From an uncultured Paracoccaceae bacterium (GTDB taxonomy: Bacteria; Pseudomonadota; Alphaproteobacteria; Rhodobacterales; Rhodobacteraceae), in NCBI GenBank assembly GCA_947500775.1, contig CANMTD010000003.1, forward strand, positions 1 through 64,000: 64,000 nt of DNA, in the 5' to 3' direction. Positions 43,331 through 51,060 of the stretch are shown here, piece after piece. Each line of letters starts with the position of its first letter. Positions within the stretch are counted from its first letter, which is position 1. The notes under the pieces are model-generated. The model did no database searches. It saw only the letters and a list, made by a program, of their open reading frames with translations, and was not told the origin of the DNA. Made by a program: the position numbers and the translations under genes.

Positions 43331-44998
43331 TTGGACGATTCATTCTTTGTGTTCTCGAGTTGGGAGCCGGTGCCGGATTTCTATTTTGATGGCTACTGTT
43401 TTCTGGGTAACGACTTTGTCCACGGGATGAAGGGGGCCGAAAGCTACCGGGCCGAAACCGGCCATGAGATCTCTCCAGGAGAGGATGGCTCTTACATCGT
43501 TGCGAAAAGAACAGGCGATGAGCTTACGATTGGGGCTGATTTCCGCGGCAATGTCAGGCTCTTTTATTTCAGTAATGGAGCCGACTGGGCTGTCTCCAAT
43601 TCACTTATTTTCCTGGCAGAGTTTCTGACAGCGCGTGGTCTGCGGCTGCATGCGGATATGAACCATCTGGCCTCTTGGTTTAGTTCGACGGTAAATTTCA
43701 AGCAAATAACCAGCGAAAAAACAACAATTTCGGAAATTTCCTTCCTTGCCGCGGACCAATGTCTTGTCGCCGGTCCATCAGGGATTCGAAAGACGAATGT
43801 CGTTCAGCCCAAAGCGTTGGACTATGACGAGGCGCTCAGAATATTTCTGGAAACATGGCACGGACGGGTTGCCACTGTTCTGGCCCATTCGCCATTCCCT
43901 TTGGCCACGGCAATCTCCGGCGGGCTGGATTCACGTACTACGGTGTGCCTGTTGAAGGCAATCGAAGGGGCGGGCACCGCTGATACCAGTGCCATCGACC
44001 TTTTCACCTGCGTTGGACCAAGATTTCAGGTTGAAGAAAGGGTTGCCGCGGAAGTTGCTGAAAACATAGGGCTTCCCCTTCGGCGTTCGGCCCCAGATTG
44101 GAGACAATCGCGTCTGGAGGAATCCCCCGCACAGGCAGTACAGAGATGGCGCCATCGTTCCTTAGGGCAATATGCGCCCATTTTGTTCACACCACCAAAG
44201 GGAAAGGTCGGGCAATTCGCGCTGACGGGTGGTGGCGGTGAAGCGCTACGAGAGGTTTATGACTTCCCGGATGTTGAAGGCTATTTTTCCAAGCAGCGCA
44301 GATTTTACGGCAAAAGCTTCAGGCGCGGGAAATTCAAACGTTGGAGGGCGGATGTCACCAATTCCATCAACAAAATAAGTGACCGCGCGACAATGCGGCA
44401 ATCGCCTTTGATGGGGTATTTCCGTCAATTTCGCGGCCGATGCCACGCCGGGCAAGGATCGATGAGGGGGCTACAGATTCAACCGCTGACTTCACGATCT
44501 GCCTATGCCTGTGTCGGATCGCTCACCGAGGCCCGCGTCCAACGACGGCAGTTCTACTTTGACGTCATGTTCAACAGCTATCCGGGCTTGTTGAACGTTC
44601 CCTTCGAAACCGACGCAAAATCCCCAACGCCTGACGTGTTTGACAACCTTCGGAAAGTCGAAATTGGCACATACAAAGCGGGGCGTTTTTTCACAGACGC
44701 TGGGGCGAAGCAGGCTGCGTCCGGGGAAGAAAAGACCGACGCTTATAAGTTGATAAAGTGCAAGCTTGAAGCAGAGCGCGCTGATATGCCCACCGGACTT
44801 CTGCGGCGCGGGTACTTCGAAATGGGATTGGACAGTCTTGATGCATATATCGAAGATTCAACCAAGGTGGGAATGAGGGGGACGATTCCCGCGCATAATC
44901 TTGTCCTGCTGAATGAGATGTCGCGTCTAACAGGAATTCGATCTTTGCCATTTTTCGGCGGGTTGCATATGGATCAATTCCGGAAGATCGGCCGATGA
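43331..44998 (+). CDS. Asparagine-synthase-like protein without the glutaminase Cys
   Basis: 555 residues. The C-terminal part has the PP-loop ATP pyrophosphatase motif SGGLDSR (196-202), followed by a substrate-domain-like region. The N-terminal ~150 residues resemble a degraded class II glutamine amidotransferase fold (DELTIGADFRGNVRLFYF), but the chain starts MDDSFF and so lacks the catalytic N-terminal Cys. It could form an amide or ester bond by adenylating a carboxylate with free ammonia or another amine. Synthases of this type occur in surface-glycan and peptide-modification loci. Start is TTG 43331, justified by GGAGGAG just upstream. Lower GC than neighbours; no precursor peptide or glycosyltransferase is adjacent. 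Confidence 0.7.
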   Translation: MDDSFFVFSSWEPVPDFYFDGYCFLGNDFVHGMKGAESYRAETGHEISPGEDGSYIVAKRTGDELTIGADFRGNVRLFYFSNGADWAVSNSLIFLAEFLTARGLRLHADMNHLASWFSSTVNFKQITSEKTTISEISFLAADQCLVAGPSGIRKTNVVQPKALDYDEALRIFLETWHGRVATVLAHSPFPLATAISGGLDSRTTVCLLKAIEGAGTADTSAIDLFTCVGPRFQVEERVAAEVAENIGLPLRRSAPDWRQSRLEESPAQAVQRWRHRSLGQYAPILFTPPKGKVGQFALTGGGGEALREVYDFPDVEGYFSKQRRFYGKSFRRGKFKRWRADVTNSINKISDRATMRQSPLMGYFRQFRGRCHAGQGSMRGLQIQPLTSRSAYACVGSLTEARVQRRQFYFDVMFNSYPGLLNVPFETDAKSPTPDVFDNLRKVEIGTYKAGRFFTDAGAKQAASGEEKTDAYKLIKCKLEAERADMPTGLLRRGYFEMGLDSLDAYIEDSTKVGMRGTIPAHNLVLLNEMSRLTGIRSLPFFGGLHMDQFRKIGR

Positions 44999-45025
44999 CA
45001 GGGTTACATTCCAACGCAGTCGCCG

Positions 45026-45037
45026 AATAGGCGGCTG
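45026..45037. repeat. Right copy of a 12-base direct repeat
   Basis: AATAGGCGGCTG, identical to 43022-43033. It lies 28 bases past the stop of the asparagine-synthase-like gene and directly before hairpin repeat copy B. Confidence 0.45.
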
Positions 45038-45090
45038 GGGGGCGCGGCCTGAGCTTTGGCTCAGGCAAAGGGCGCAAGGTCGATCGCTGC
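45037..45090. repeat. Intergenic hairpin repeat, copy B
   Basis: GCCTGAGC (45047-45054) pairs with GCTCAGGC (45059-45066) around TTTG. The following GGGCGCAAGGT is close to the flank of copy D (GGCGCAAGGT). The long outer arm seen in copies A and C is shortened here. It may serve as the terminator of the upstream gene. Confidence 0.65.
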
Positions 45091-45247
45091 GCCACAGACC
45101 TGATCGGAGGCATCGGAATGGGGCCTTGCAGGGGCGTTGTGCCGGGATGCTCGCGGGCCCCTCCGCCCCGATTATAAGGCCCACCGCAAATGTGCCTTAT
45201 TTATCCATTACCTCTAGAAAATAGTAACAATAACGTGAGGAGACCCC

Positions 45248-45391
45248 ATGGAAAGCTTTATGAACTGGATGTCCACAAACCCGGGTGTGACCATCAGCCT
45301 TGGCGCCTTTGCCTGCGGCGTGGCGCTGTTTTATCTGGTGATGCGGCGGACGATGAAGCATCGCGAGGAAACCTCGCAAACCGATATGTAG
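45248..45391 (+). CDS. 47-residue single-span membrane protein
   Basis: A short gene with a strong ribosome site (GAGGAGACCCC before the ATG). The product has a polar N-terminus (MESFMNWMSTNPG), one membrane span (VTISLGAFACGVALFYLVM) and a charged tail (RRTMKHREETSQTDM). By the positive-inside rule the basic tail should be cytoplasmic. I do not recognise the family. It is isolated, with the hairpin repeat upstream and yqeY convergent downstream (69 bases). Confidence 0.65.
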   Translation: MESFMNWMSTNPGVTISLGAFACGVALFYLVMRRTMKHREETSQTDM

Positions 45392-45460
45392 GCGGAGGGG
45401 CGTGGGCCGCCGGAACGGGGCCCACTCCACATTCTGACCAAGACGGAACCGGGGGGCGGA

Positions 45461-45919
45461 TCAGCCCAGCCGGTCCTTGATCATCGGGCCGACCGTGCCG
45501 AAATCCATCTGGCCGGTGTATTTCGCCTTGAGCGCGCCCATGACCTTGCCCATGTCGCGGATCGAACTGGCGCCGGCCTCGGCGATGGCGGCGGCGATGG
45601 CGGCCTCGACCTCGGCCTCGTCCAACTGGCGCGGCAGGAATTCCTCGATCACCACGATCTCGGCCCGTTCGCGTTCGGACAGGTCCAGGCGGCCGCCCTC
45701 TTCATAGGCGCGCGCGCTTTCCTGACGCTGTTTGACCATGCGTCCCAGAATGGCCAGAACGTCCCCGTCCGACACGCCGTCATCGCGGCCTTCGCCACGC
45801 GCGGCGATGTCTTTGTCCTTGATCGCCGCATTGATCAGCCGCAGCGTCGAAAGCCGGGCTGTCTCTTTGTTCTTCATGGCGTCTTTCAGGCCAGAAGTGA
45901 TGCGTTCACGCAGTTCCAT
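45461..45919 (-). CDS. GatB/YqeY domain protein
   Basis: 152 residues from ATG 45919 (MELRERITSGLKDAMKNKE). The helical YqeY fold is seen in TLRLINAAIKDKDIAARG and the closing QMDFGTVGPMIKDRL. The domain is shared with the tail of GatB, where it helps recognise tRNA; free-standing YqeY proteins have no proven function. Divergent from carA with about 180 bases between. The ribosome site is weak. Confidence 0.88.
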   Translation of the reverse strand: MELRERITSGLKDAMKNKETARLSTLRLINAAIKDKDIAARGEGRDDGVSDGDVLAILGRMVKQRQESARAYEEGGRLDLSERERAEIVVIEEFLPRQLDEAEVEAAIAAAIAEAGASSIRDMGKVMGALKAKYTGQMDFGTVGPMIKDRLG

Positions 45920-46099
45920 TCGGTTTGTCCATCCCCATGAGTCCGAAGTTTCGAAACTAACGGGTCCTGCGGGCAGAGGCAACCATCGGGGCAAAATGCC
46001 AAGCCCTTGTTTTCTTGGGAAAACGTGAATCCACTGCCCTCTTGACCCCACGCCGCACCGCGCCTAGGTTCCGCGAGATTTGAGCATTGGAGCCCCCGC

Positions 46100-47260
46100 A
46101 TGCCTGCCGCAACCCCCGAAAATCGCCCCACCGCCTGTCTGACCCTTGCCGATGGGACCGTGTTCTATGGACAGGGCTTCGGCGCGACCGGCGACACGGT
46201 GGCAGAGCTGTGTTTCAACACCGCGATGACCGGGTATCAGGAAATCATGACCGACCCGTCCTATGCCGGGCAGGTGGTGACATTTACCTTCCCGCATATC
46301 GGCAATACCGGCGTGAACACCGACGATGACGAGACCGCCAGCCCGGTGGCCGCGGGGATGGTGGTGAAATGGGACCCGACCGAGCCGTCGAACTGGCGCG
46401 CGCTGGAACCGCTGCAGGACTGGCTGGCGCGGCGCGGGCGGATCGGGATCGGCGGGCTGGACACCCGGCGGCTGACCCGCGCGATCCGGCAGCAGGGCGC
46501 GCCGCATGTGGCGCTGGCCCACAACCCCGACGGCGTTTTTGATATCGAGGCGCTGGTCGCCAAGGCCCGCGCGTTTTCGGGGCTGGAGGGGCTGGACCTG
46601 GCCAAGGATGTGACCTGCGCGCAAAGCTATCAGTGGAACGAAATGCGCTGGGCCTGGCCCGAAGGATACACCAACCGCGCGACCGAAGGCCGCCGGGTGG
46701 TGGCGATCGATTACGGCGCGAAACGCAATATCCTGCGCTGTCTGGCCTCGGCCGGCTGCGATGTGACGGTTCTGCCCGCCACCGCGACCGCCGAAGAGGT
46801 GCTGGCGCGCAACCCCGAGGGCCTGTTCCTATCGAACGGCCCCGGCGATCCGGCGGCAACAGGCGCCTATGCGGTGCCGATGATCCGCGACATTCTGGAC
46901 AAGACCGACCTGCCGGTTTTCGGCATCTGTCTGGGCCACCAGATGCTGGCGCTGGCGCTGGGCGCCAAGACCATCAAGATGAACCACGGCCACCACGGCG
47001 CCAACCACCCGGTCAAGGATCTGGACACCGGCAAGGTTGAAATCACCTCGATGAACCACGGGTTCACGGTGGACAGCCAGACCCTGCCCCAGGGCGTCAA
47101 GGAAACCCATGTGTCGCTGTTTGACGGGTCCAACTGCGGTATCCGGATGCAGGACCGGCCGGTGTTTTCGGTGCAATACCACCCCGAGGCCAGCCCCGGC
47201 CCGCAGGACAGCTATTACCTGTTTGAACGGTTTGTGGCGGCGATGAACGCGCGGTCGTAA
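46100..47260 (+). CDS. carA: Carbamoyl-phosphate synthase small subunit
   Basis: 386 residues. N-terminal small-subunit domain with LTLADGTVFYGQGFG and the FTFPHIGNTG segment. The C-terminal class I glutaminase has nucleophile Cys in GICLGHQML and catalytic His/Glu in YHPEASPGP. It supplies ammonia from glutamine to CarB for arginine and pyrimidine synthesis. carB is not adjacent. The next gene starts about 100 bases downstream with its own control region. Confidence 0.97.
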   Translation: MPAATPENRPTACLTLADGTVFYGQGFGATGDTVAELCFNTAMTGYQEIMTDPSYAGQVVTFTFPHIGNTGVNTDDDETASPVAAGMVVKWDPTEPSNWRALEPLQDWLARRGRIGIGGLDTRRLTRAIRQQGAPHVALAHNPDGVFDIEALVAKARAFSGLEGLDLAKDVTCAQSYQWNEMRWAWPEGYTNRATEGRRVVAIDYGAKRNILRCLASAGCDVTVLPATATAEEVLARNPEGLFLSNGPGDPAATGAYAVPMIRDILDKTDLPVFGICLGHQMLALALGAKTIKMNHGHHGANHPVKDLDTGKVEITSMNHGFTVDSQTLPQGVKETHVSLFDGSNCGIRMQDRPVFSVQYHPEASPGPQDSYYLFERFVAAMNARS

Positions 47261-47296
47261 CCGCCGCGCGCCACATAAACCAAAAAATCATCAGTC

Positions 47297-47312
47297 TTAA
47301 CGGGCTGTTAAC
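47297..47312. promoter_or_regulatory. Perfect CtrA-type box upstream of the MshEN-glycosyltransferase
   Basis: TTAA (47297-47300), seven bases, TTAAC (47308-47312): this fits the TTAA-N7-TTAAC consensus of the alphaproteobacterial cell-cycle/motility regulator CtrA exactly. A further GGTTAAC lies at 47331-47337. The box is 50 bases before the ATG of the glycosyltransferase gene, a usual position for an activator. No experimental evidence; inference from motif. Confidence 0.6.
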
Positions 47313-47361
47313 CACGTGTGGTGAAAGTCAGGTTAACAATTCCTGACCGGACCGCACGTTG

Positions 47362-49263
47362 ATGAACCAGGCTGTTCTCAGATTAGTCAAGACGACGCCC
47401 CAGCCCGGGGCCCTTCGCACGCCCCGCGCCACGCGGCAGCCGCTGGGCGATATTCTGGTCAAGGCGGGCGCGCTGGACCCCGGCGATCTGGTCACCGCCC
47501 TGGCCCTGCAACAGCGCCAGAACCTGCGGCTGGGCGATATCCTGCTGGCCCATGACATGATCGACGAAGTGCAGCTGATGTCGGCCCTGTCGCGCCAGTA
47601 TTTCGCCCTGCCCGTCGATCTGGAGGCGAACCCGCCCGACCCGCGCCTGATCGACGAAATGGGCGTCAACCTGTGCCTGTCGCGCGGCGCGGTACCGGTG
47701 CAGCGGCTGGGCGGGGCCACCATCGTGGCCACCTGCCGCCCCGATGAATTCGCCGATCTGCACGCCGATCTGCCCGACAGTTTCGGCGATCCGGTGATGG
47801 CGCTGGCCAGCGAACGCGACCTGCATCAGGCCATTCTGGACACGCGCAACAGCAAACTGGCCGCCGCCGCCGAAACCCGCGTGGCCGAGGATGAAAGCTG
47901 TCGGTTCTGGTATAACGCCGGCCCCCGACACGCGATCATCGCCGCCCTTGGCCTGCTGGCGGTTGCCCTGTGCCTGCATCCGGTGGCGACATGGGCCGCG
48001 CTGACGATCTGGGCGGTGGTCACGCTGATGGCGGCGACCGCGCTGAAACTGGCCGCGGCCGTGGCGGTCTGGCGCGGCCCGCCCGCCCCCGACCGCAGCA
48101 ACGTGCAACCGATTTCCGACAGCCTGCCGGTGGTGTCGATCATGGTGCCGCTGTTTCACGAACAGGATATCGCCCAGCGGCTGGTGGCCCGGCTGGGGCG
48201 GCTGACCTATCCCAAGGAACTGCTGGATATCTGTCTGGTCACCGAAGAGGATGACACCACCACCCGCACCATGCTGGAAACCGCGCAACTGCCCCATTGG
48301 ATGCGCATCATCACCGTGCCCGACGGCCCGCTGAAAACCAAACCCCGCGCGTTGAACTTTGCGCTGGATTTCTGCCGGGGCAGCATCATCGGGGTCTATG
48401 ACGCCGAAGACGCCCCCGCCCCGGACCAGATTCACAAGGTGGTGCAGCGGTTCCGCGAAAGCGGGCCGGAGGTGGCCTGTCTGCAGGGGGTTCTGGATTT
48501 CTATAACACCTCGACCAACTGGTTTTCGCGCTGTTTCACCATCGAATATGCCACATGGTTCCGCATGGTCCTGCCCGGTATCGCCAAGCTGGGGCTGGTC
48601 GTTCCCCTGGGCGGCACCACCCTGTTTTTCCGCCGCGACCCGCTGGAGGAACTGGGCGGCTGGGACGCGCATAATGTGACCGAGGATGCCGATCTGGGGG
48701 TGCGGCTGGCACGCCACGGATACCGGACCGCGCTGATCGACACGGTGACCGAGGAAGAGGCCAACTGTCGCGTCTGGCCCTGGGTCAAGCAACGGTCACG
48801 CTGGCTGAAGGGCTATGCGATGACGTGGAGCGTGCATATGCGCAACCCCGTGCGGCTGTTGCGCGAACTGGGGCTGCGCAAATTCATTGGCTTTCAGATC
48901 CTGTTTTTCGGCACATTGTCGCAATTCCTGCTGGTGCCGGTGCTGTGGTCGCTGTGGCTGATCATGCTGGGGCTGCCGCATCCTTTGACCGGGATGCTGT
49001 CGGCACCGCTGATCCTGGGGATGAGCGCGATCTTCATGACCAGCGAGGCGATCAGCATCGTCGTGGGCATTCGCGGCACACAACTGGCGGAAAAACGGTT
49101 TCTGATCCCCTGGGTCCCCAGCCTGCACCTGTATTACCCGCTGGCCGCCATCGCCACATACAAGGCGGTGTTCGAAATGGTCGCCCGGCCGTTTTACTGG
49201 GACAAGACCGCCCATGGGGCCAGCGCCGAAACCGACGCGGCCCCGATTGGGCACGCGCTTTAG
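47362..49263 (+). CDS. Processive family 2 glycosyltransferase with N-terminal MshEN c-di-GMP-binding-like domain
   Basis: 633 residues. Two MshEN-type motifs lie at 27-50 (PLGDILVKAG...LALQ) and 56-79 (RLGDILLAHD...LSRQ), the RLGxxL-G-L-Q pattern that binds c-di-GMP in MshE; they deviate at one conserved position each (Arg to Pro, Gly to Asp). Two membrane spans follow (about 183-230). The GT-A catalytic domain has the DAED and EDADLG acidic sites and QRSRW, typical of processive synthases of beta-linked polysaccharides; more spans follow. An exopolysaccharide synthase activated by c-di-GMP is the inferred role. The gene stands alone, so export partners lie elsewhere. Start is ATG 47362. Confidence 0.82.
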   Translation: MNQAVLRLVKTTPQPGALRTPRATRQPLGDILVKAGALDPGDLVTALALQQRQNLRLGDILLAHDMIDEVQLMSALSRQYFALPVDLEANPPDPRLIDEMGVNLCLSRGAVPVQRLGGATIVATCRPDEFADLHADLPDSFGDPVMALASERDLHQAILDTRNSKLAAAAETRVAEDESCRFWYNAGPRHAIIAALGLLAVALCLHPVATWAALTIWAVVTLMAATALKLAAAVAVWRGPPAPDRSNVQPISDSLPVVSIMVPLFHEQDIAQRLVARLGRLTYPKELLDICLVTEEDDTTTRTMLETAQLPHWMRIITVPDGPLKTKPRALNFALDFCRGSIIGVYDAEDAPAPDQIHKVVQRFRESGPEVACLQGVLDFYNTSTNWFSRCFTIEYATWFRMVLPGIAKLGLVVPLGGTTLFFRRDPLEELGGWDAHNVTEDADLGVRLARHGYRTALIDTVTEEEANCRVWPWVKQRSRWLKGYAMTWSVHMRNPVRLLRELGLRKFIGFQILFFGTLSQFLLVPVLWSLWLIMLGLPHPLTGMLSAPLILGMSAIFMTSEAISIVVGIRGTQLAEKRFLIPWVPSLHLYYPLAAIATYKAVFEMVARPFYWDKTAHGASAETDAAPIGHAL

Positions 49264-49913
49264 ATTTCCGAACCGTAGCCGTCGGCGTCGATCCGCAACC
49301 GGGTCTCGAACGCGGTCGAGATATGGGCGCGCAACGCCTCATAGGCGGCATCGCCGTCATGGCTGGCGATGGCGTCGACGATCGCCTGATGTTCGGCCAT
49401 CGCGGTCTTGCCGCGCCCTTCGACCGCCAGCGACGAGGTCGCCAGCAGGGCCATCGACCGGTGCACAAGGTCCAACTGCTGCACCAGATAGCGGTTGTGC
49501 GAGGCCAGATGCACCTGTTTGTGGAACCGCCGGTTGGCGCGGGCCAGCGCCTTGGGATCGTCCAGCAGGGTCAGGTCCTCTTTCACCATGGCGCCCAGAA
49601 CCTTGATTTCCTCATCCGTGGCATGGCGCGCGGCCAGACGGGCGGCCAGGCCTTCCAGCTCGGCCCGGATCACGTAAAGCTCGGCCAGCTGGTTGTGGTT
49701 CAGCGAGGCGACCACAAGGCTGCGCCCGTCGCGGGTCAGCAGGGACTGGGTTTCCAGCCGCTGCAACGCCTCGCGGATCGGGGTGCGAGACACGCCAAAC
49801 CGTTCGGCCAGATCGCTTTCGACCAGACGGTCGCCGGGTTTGTAAATCCCCACATCGATCGCATCGAGGATCAGCGCATAGGCATCCTTGTTCTGCGCTT
49901 TGGTGTCTTTCAT
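49260..49913 (-). CDS. GntR-family (FadR/FCD) transcriptional regulator
   Basis: 217 residues. Winged-helix GntR domain (LAERFGVSRTPIREALQRLE at about 35-54) and an all-helical FCD effector domain with RANRRFHKQVHLASHN and MAEHQAIVDAI, whose Asp/His residues usually hold a metal and carboxylate ligand. Probably a repressor of a catabolic gene set, not identifiable here. It converges with the glycosyltransferase gene, the stops overlapping by 4 bases. Confidence 0.88.
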   Translation of the reverse strand: MKDTKAQNKDAYALILDAIDVGIYKPGDRLVESDLAERFGVSRTPIREALQRLETQSLLTRDGRSLVVASLNHNQLAELYVIRAELEGLAARLAARHATDEEIKVLGAMVKEDLTLLDDPKALARANRRFHKQVHLASHNRYLVQQLDLVHRSMALLATSSLAVEGRGKTAMAEHQAIVDAIASHDGDAAYEALRAHISTAFETRLRIDADGYGSEI

Positions 49914-50013
49914 GCGGGCCTCCGGCTGACAATACCGCAGGGTATCCGCAGCCCGGGGCGGGAATCAAGCATCCAGCATTGATCCGGACGGGATCGCACG
50001 CTAGATCGCATCT

Positions 50014-50661
50014 ATGGTCGCCAGATATTTCACCGAAACCGACGCCTGGGTCTTTGATCTGGACAACACGCTGTACCCGCCCGCCGCCCGGCTGTTCGAT
50101 CAGATCGAGGTGCGGATGACCGCCTATGTGATGCAGGCGCTGGGGGTGGACCGGGACCGGGCCAACATCCTGCGCCGCCAGTATTGGGCCGACTATGGCA
50201 CCACGCTGGCCGGTCTGATGGATGTGCACGGCGTCGATCCCGGCCCCTATCTGACGCATGTGCACGAAATCGACCTCAGCCATCTGGACCCCGATCCCGA
50301 CCTTCGGGCGCGGCTGATCGCCCTGCCCGGGCGGCGCATCGTTTACACCAACGGATCGGCCCCCTATGCCCAGCGGGTGCTGGCGGCACGCGGGCTGTCG
50401 GGCGTGTTCGATGCGGTCTACGGCGTTGAAAACGCAGGGTTTCGCCCCAAACCCGAACGCCGCGCGTTCGAGGCGATCTTTGCCGCTGACGGGATCGATC
50501 CCGCCCGCGCCGCCATGTTCGAAGACGACCCGCGCAACCTGGCCGCGCCGCATGCGATGGGGATGCAGACCGTCCATGTCGCGCCCGACCCCGCGCCCGC
50601 CGATCACATCCACCACCACACCGACGATTTGACCGGTTTCCTGGGCAAACTGACCAGATAA
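50014..50661 (+). CDS. HAD-family pyrimidine 5'-nucleotidase (SDT1-like)
   Basis: 215 residues. FDLDNTLYPPAARLFDQIEVRM is the family hallmark (motif I DLDNTLYP), with VYTNGS (motif II), Lys in RPKPERRAF and MFEDDPRN (motif IV). Related enzymes dephosphorylate UMP/CMP and analogues. It lies 100 bases right of the divergent GntR gene, so co-regulation is possible but unproved. Confidence 0.85.
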   Translation: MVARYFTETDAWVFDLDNTLYPPAARLFDQIEVRMTAYVMQALGVDRDRANILRRQYWADYGTTLAGLMDVHGVDPGPYLTHVHEIDLSHLDPDPDLRARLIALPGRRIVYTNGSAPYAQRVLAARGLSGVFDAVYGVENAGFRPKPERRAFEAIFAADGIDPARAAMFEDDPRNLAAPHAMGMQTVHVAPDPAPADHIHHHTDDLTGFLGKLTR

Positions 50662-50754
50662 TTTCTGGGTCAGATCGCCGCACTGCGGCATCACGTCCCT
50701 TTTCCTGCGCGCAAAATCCCCGCATGTCGTCCCGACGCGAATAGGAGAGATGAC

Positions 50755-51003
50755 ATGACGCTTGCCCCCAACGCCCAACGCCCGGCCCTGTGGCTGCGAA
50801 TCCTGCTGGCCGTGCCGGTCCTTGGCTGGATTGCGCGCGACCTGCTGCATGGCGACAAGAACAACATCTGGTATCTGCTGGTCGCGTTGCTGAGCCTGTG
50901 GGCCATCGCGGTGATGACCTGGGGCGTGCTGGCGCTGTACCTGCCGGCGGTGGCGGCGGTGCCGGTGGTGATGGTGATCCTGCTGCTGATCACCCGCGGG
51001 TGA
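50755..51003 (+). CDS. Small three-span membrane protein of unknown function
   Basis: 82 residues. Hydrophobic spans at LWLRILLAVPVLGWIARDLL, NNIWYLLVALLSLWAIAVMTW and LPAVAAVPVVMVILLLI. A good ribosome site (AGGAGAG) precedes the ATG. No family recognised. It lies between the nucleotidase and the UbiH-type gene in the same direction. Confidence 0.7.
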   Translation: MTLAPNAQRPALWLRILLAVPVLGWIARDLLHGDKNNIWYLLVALLSLWAIAVMTWGVLALYLPAVAAVPVVMVILLLITRG

Positions 51004-51060
51004 CGAGATGTCGCTTGGACTGTGCCCCGCTTCGGCTTAGATGTGGGGCATGGAGGGGCG

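Noticed and set aside
43051-43430. Open frames across the hairpin repeat at 43121-43223
   Set aside because: They are generated by the GC-rich repeat arms and lack ribosome sites.
41378-45247. Transposon, phage or integron around the accessory island
   Set aside because: No transposase, integrase, resolvase or terminal inverted repeats were seen; only the composition and short repeats suggest transfer.
42929-45400. Lasso peptide or other RiPP cluster around the asparagine-synthase-like gene
   Set aside because: No leader peptidase, precursor peptide or transporter gene is adjacent, and the small downstream protein is a single-span membrane protein.
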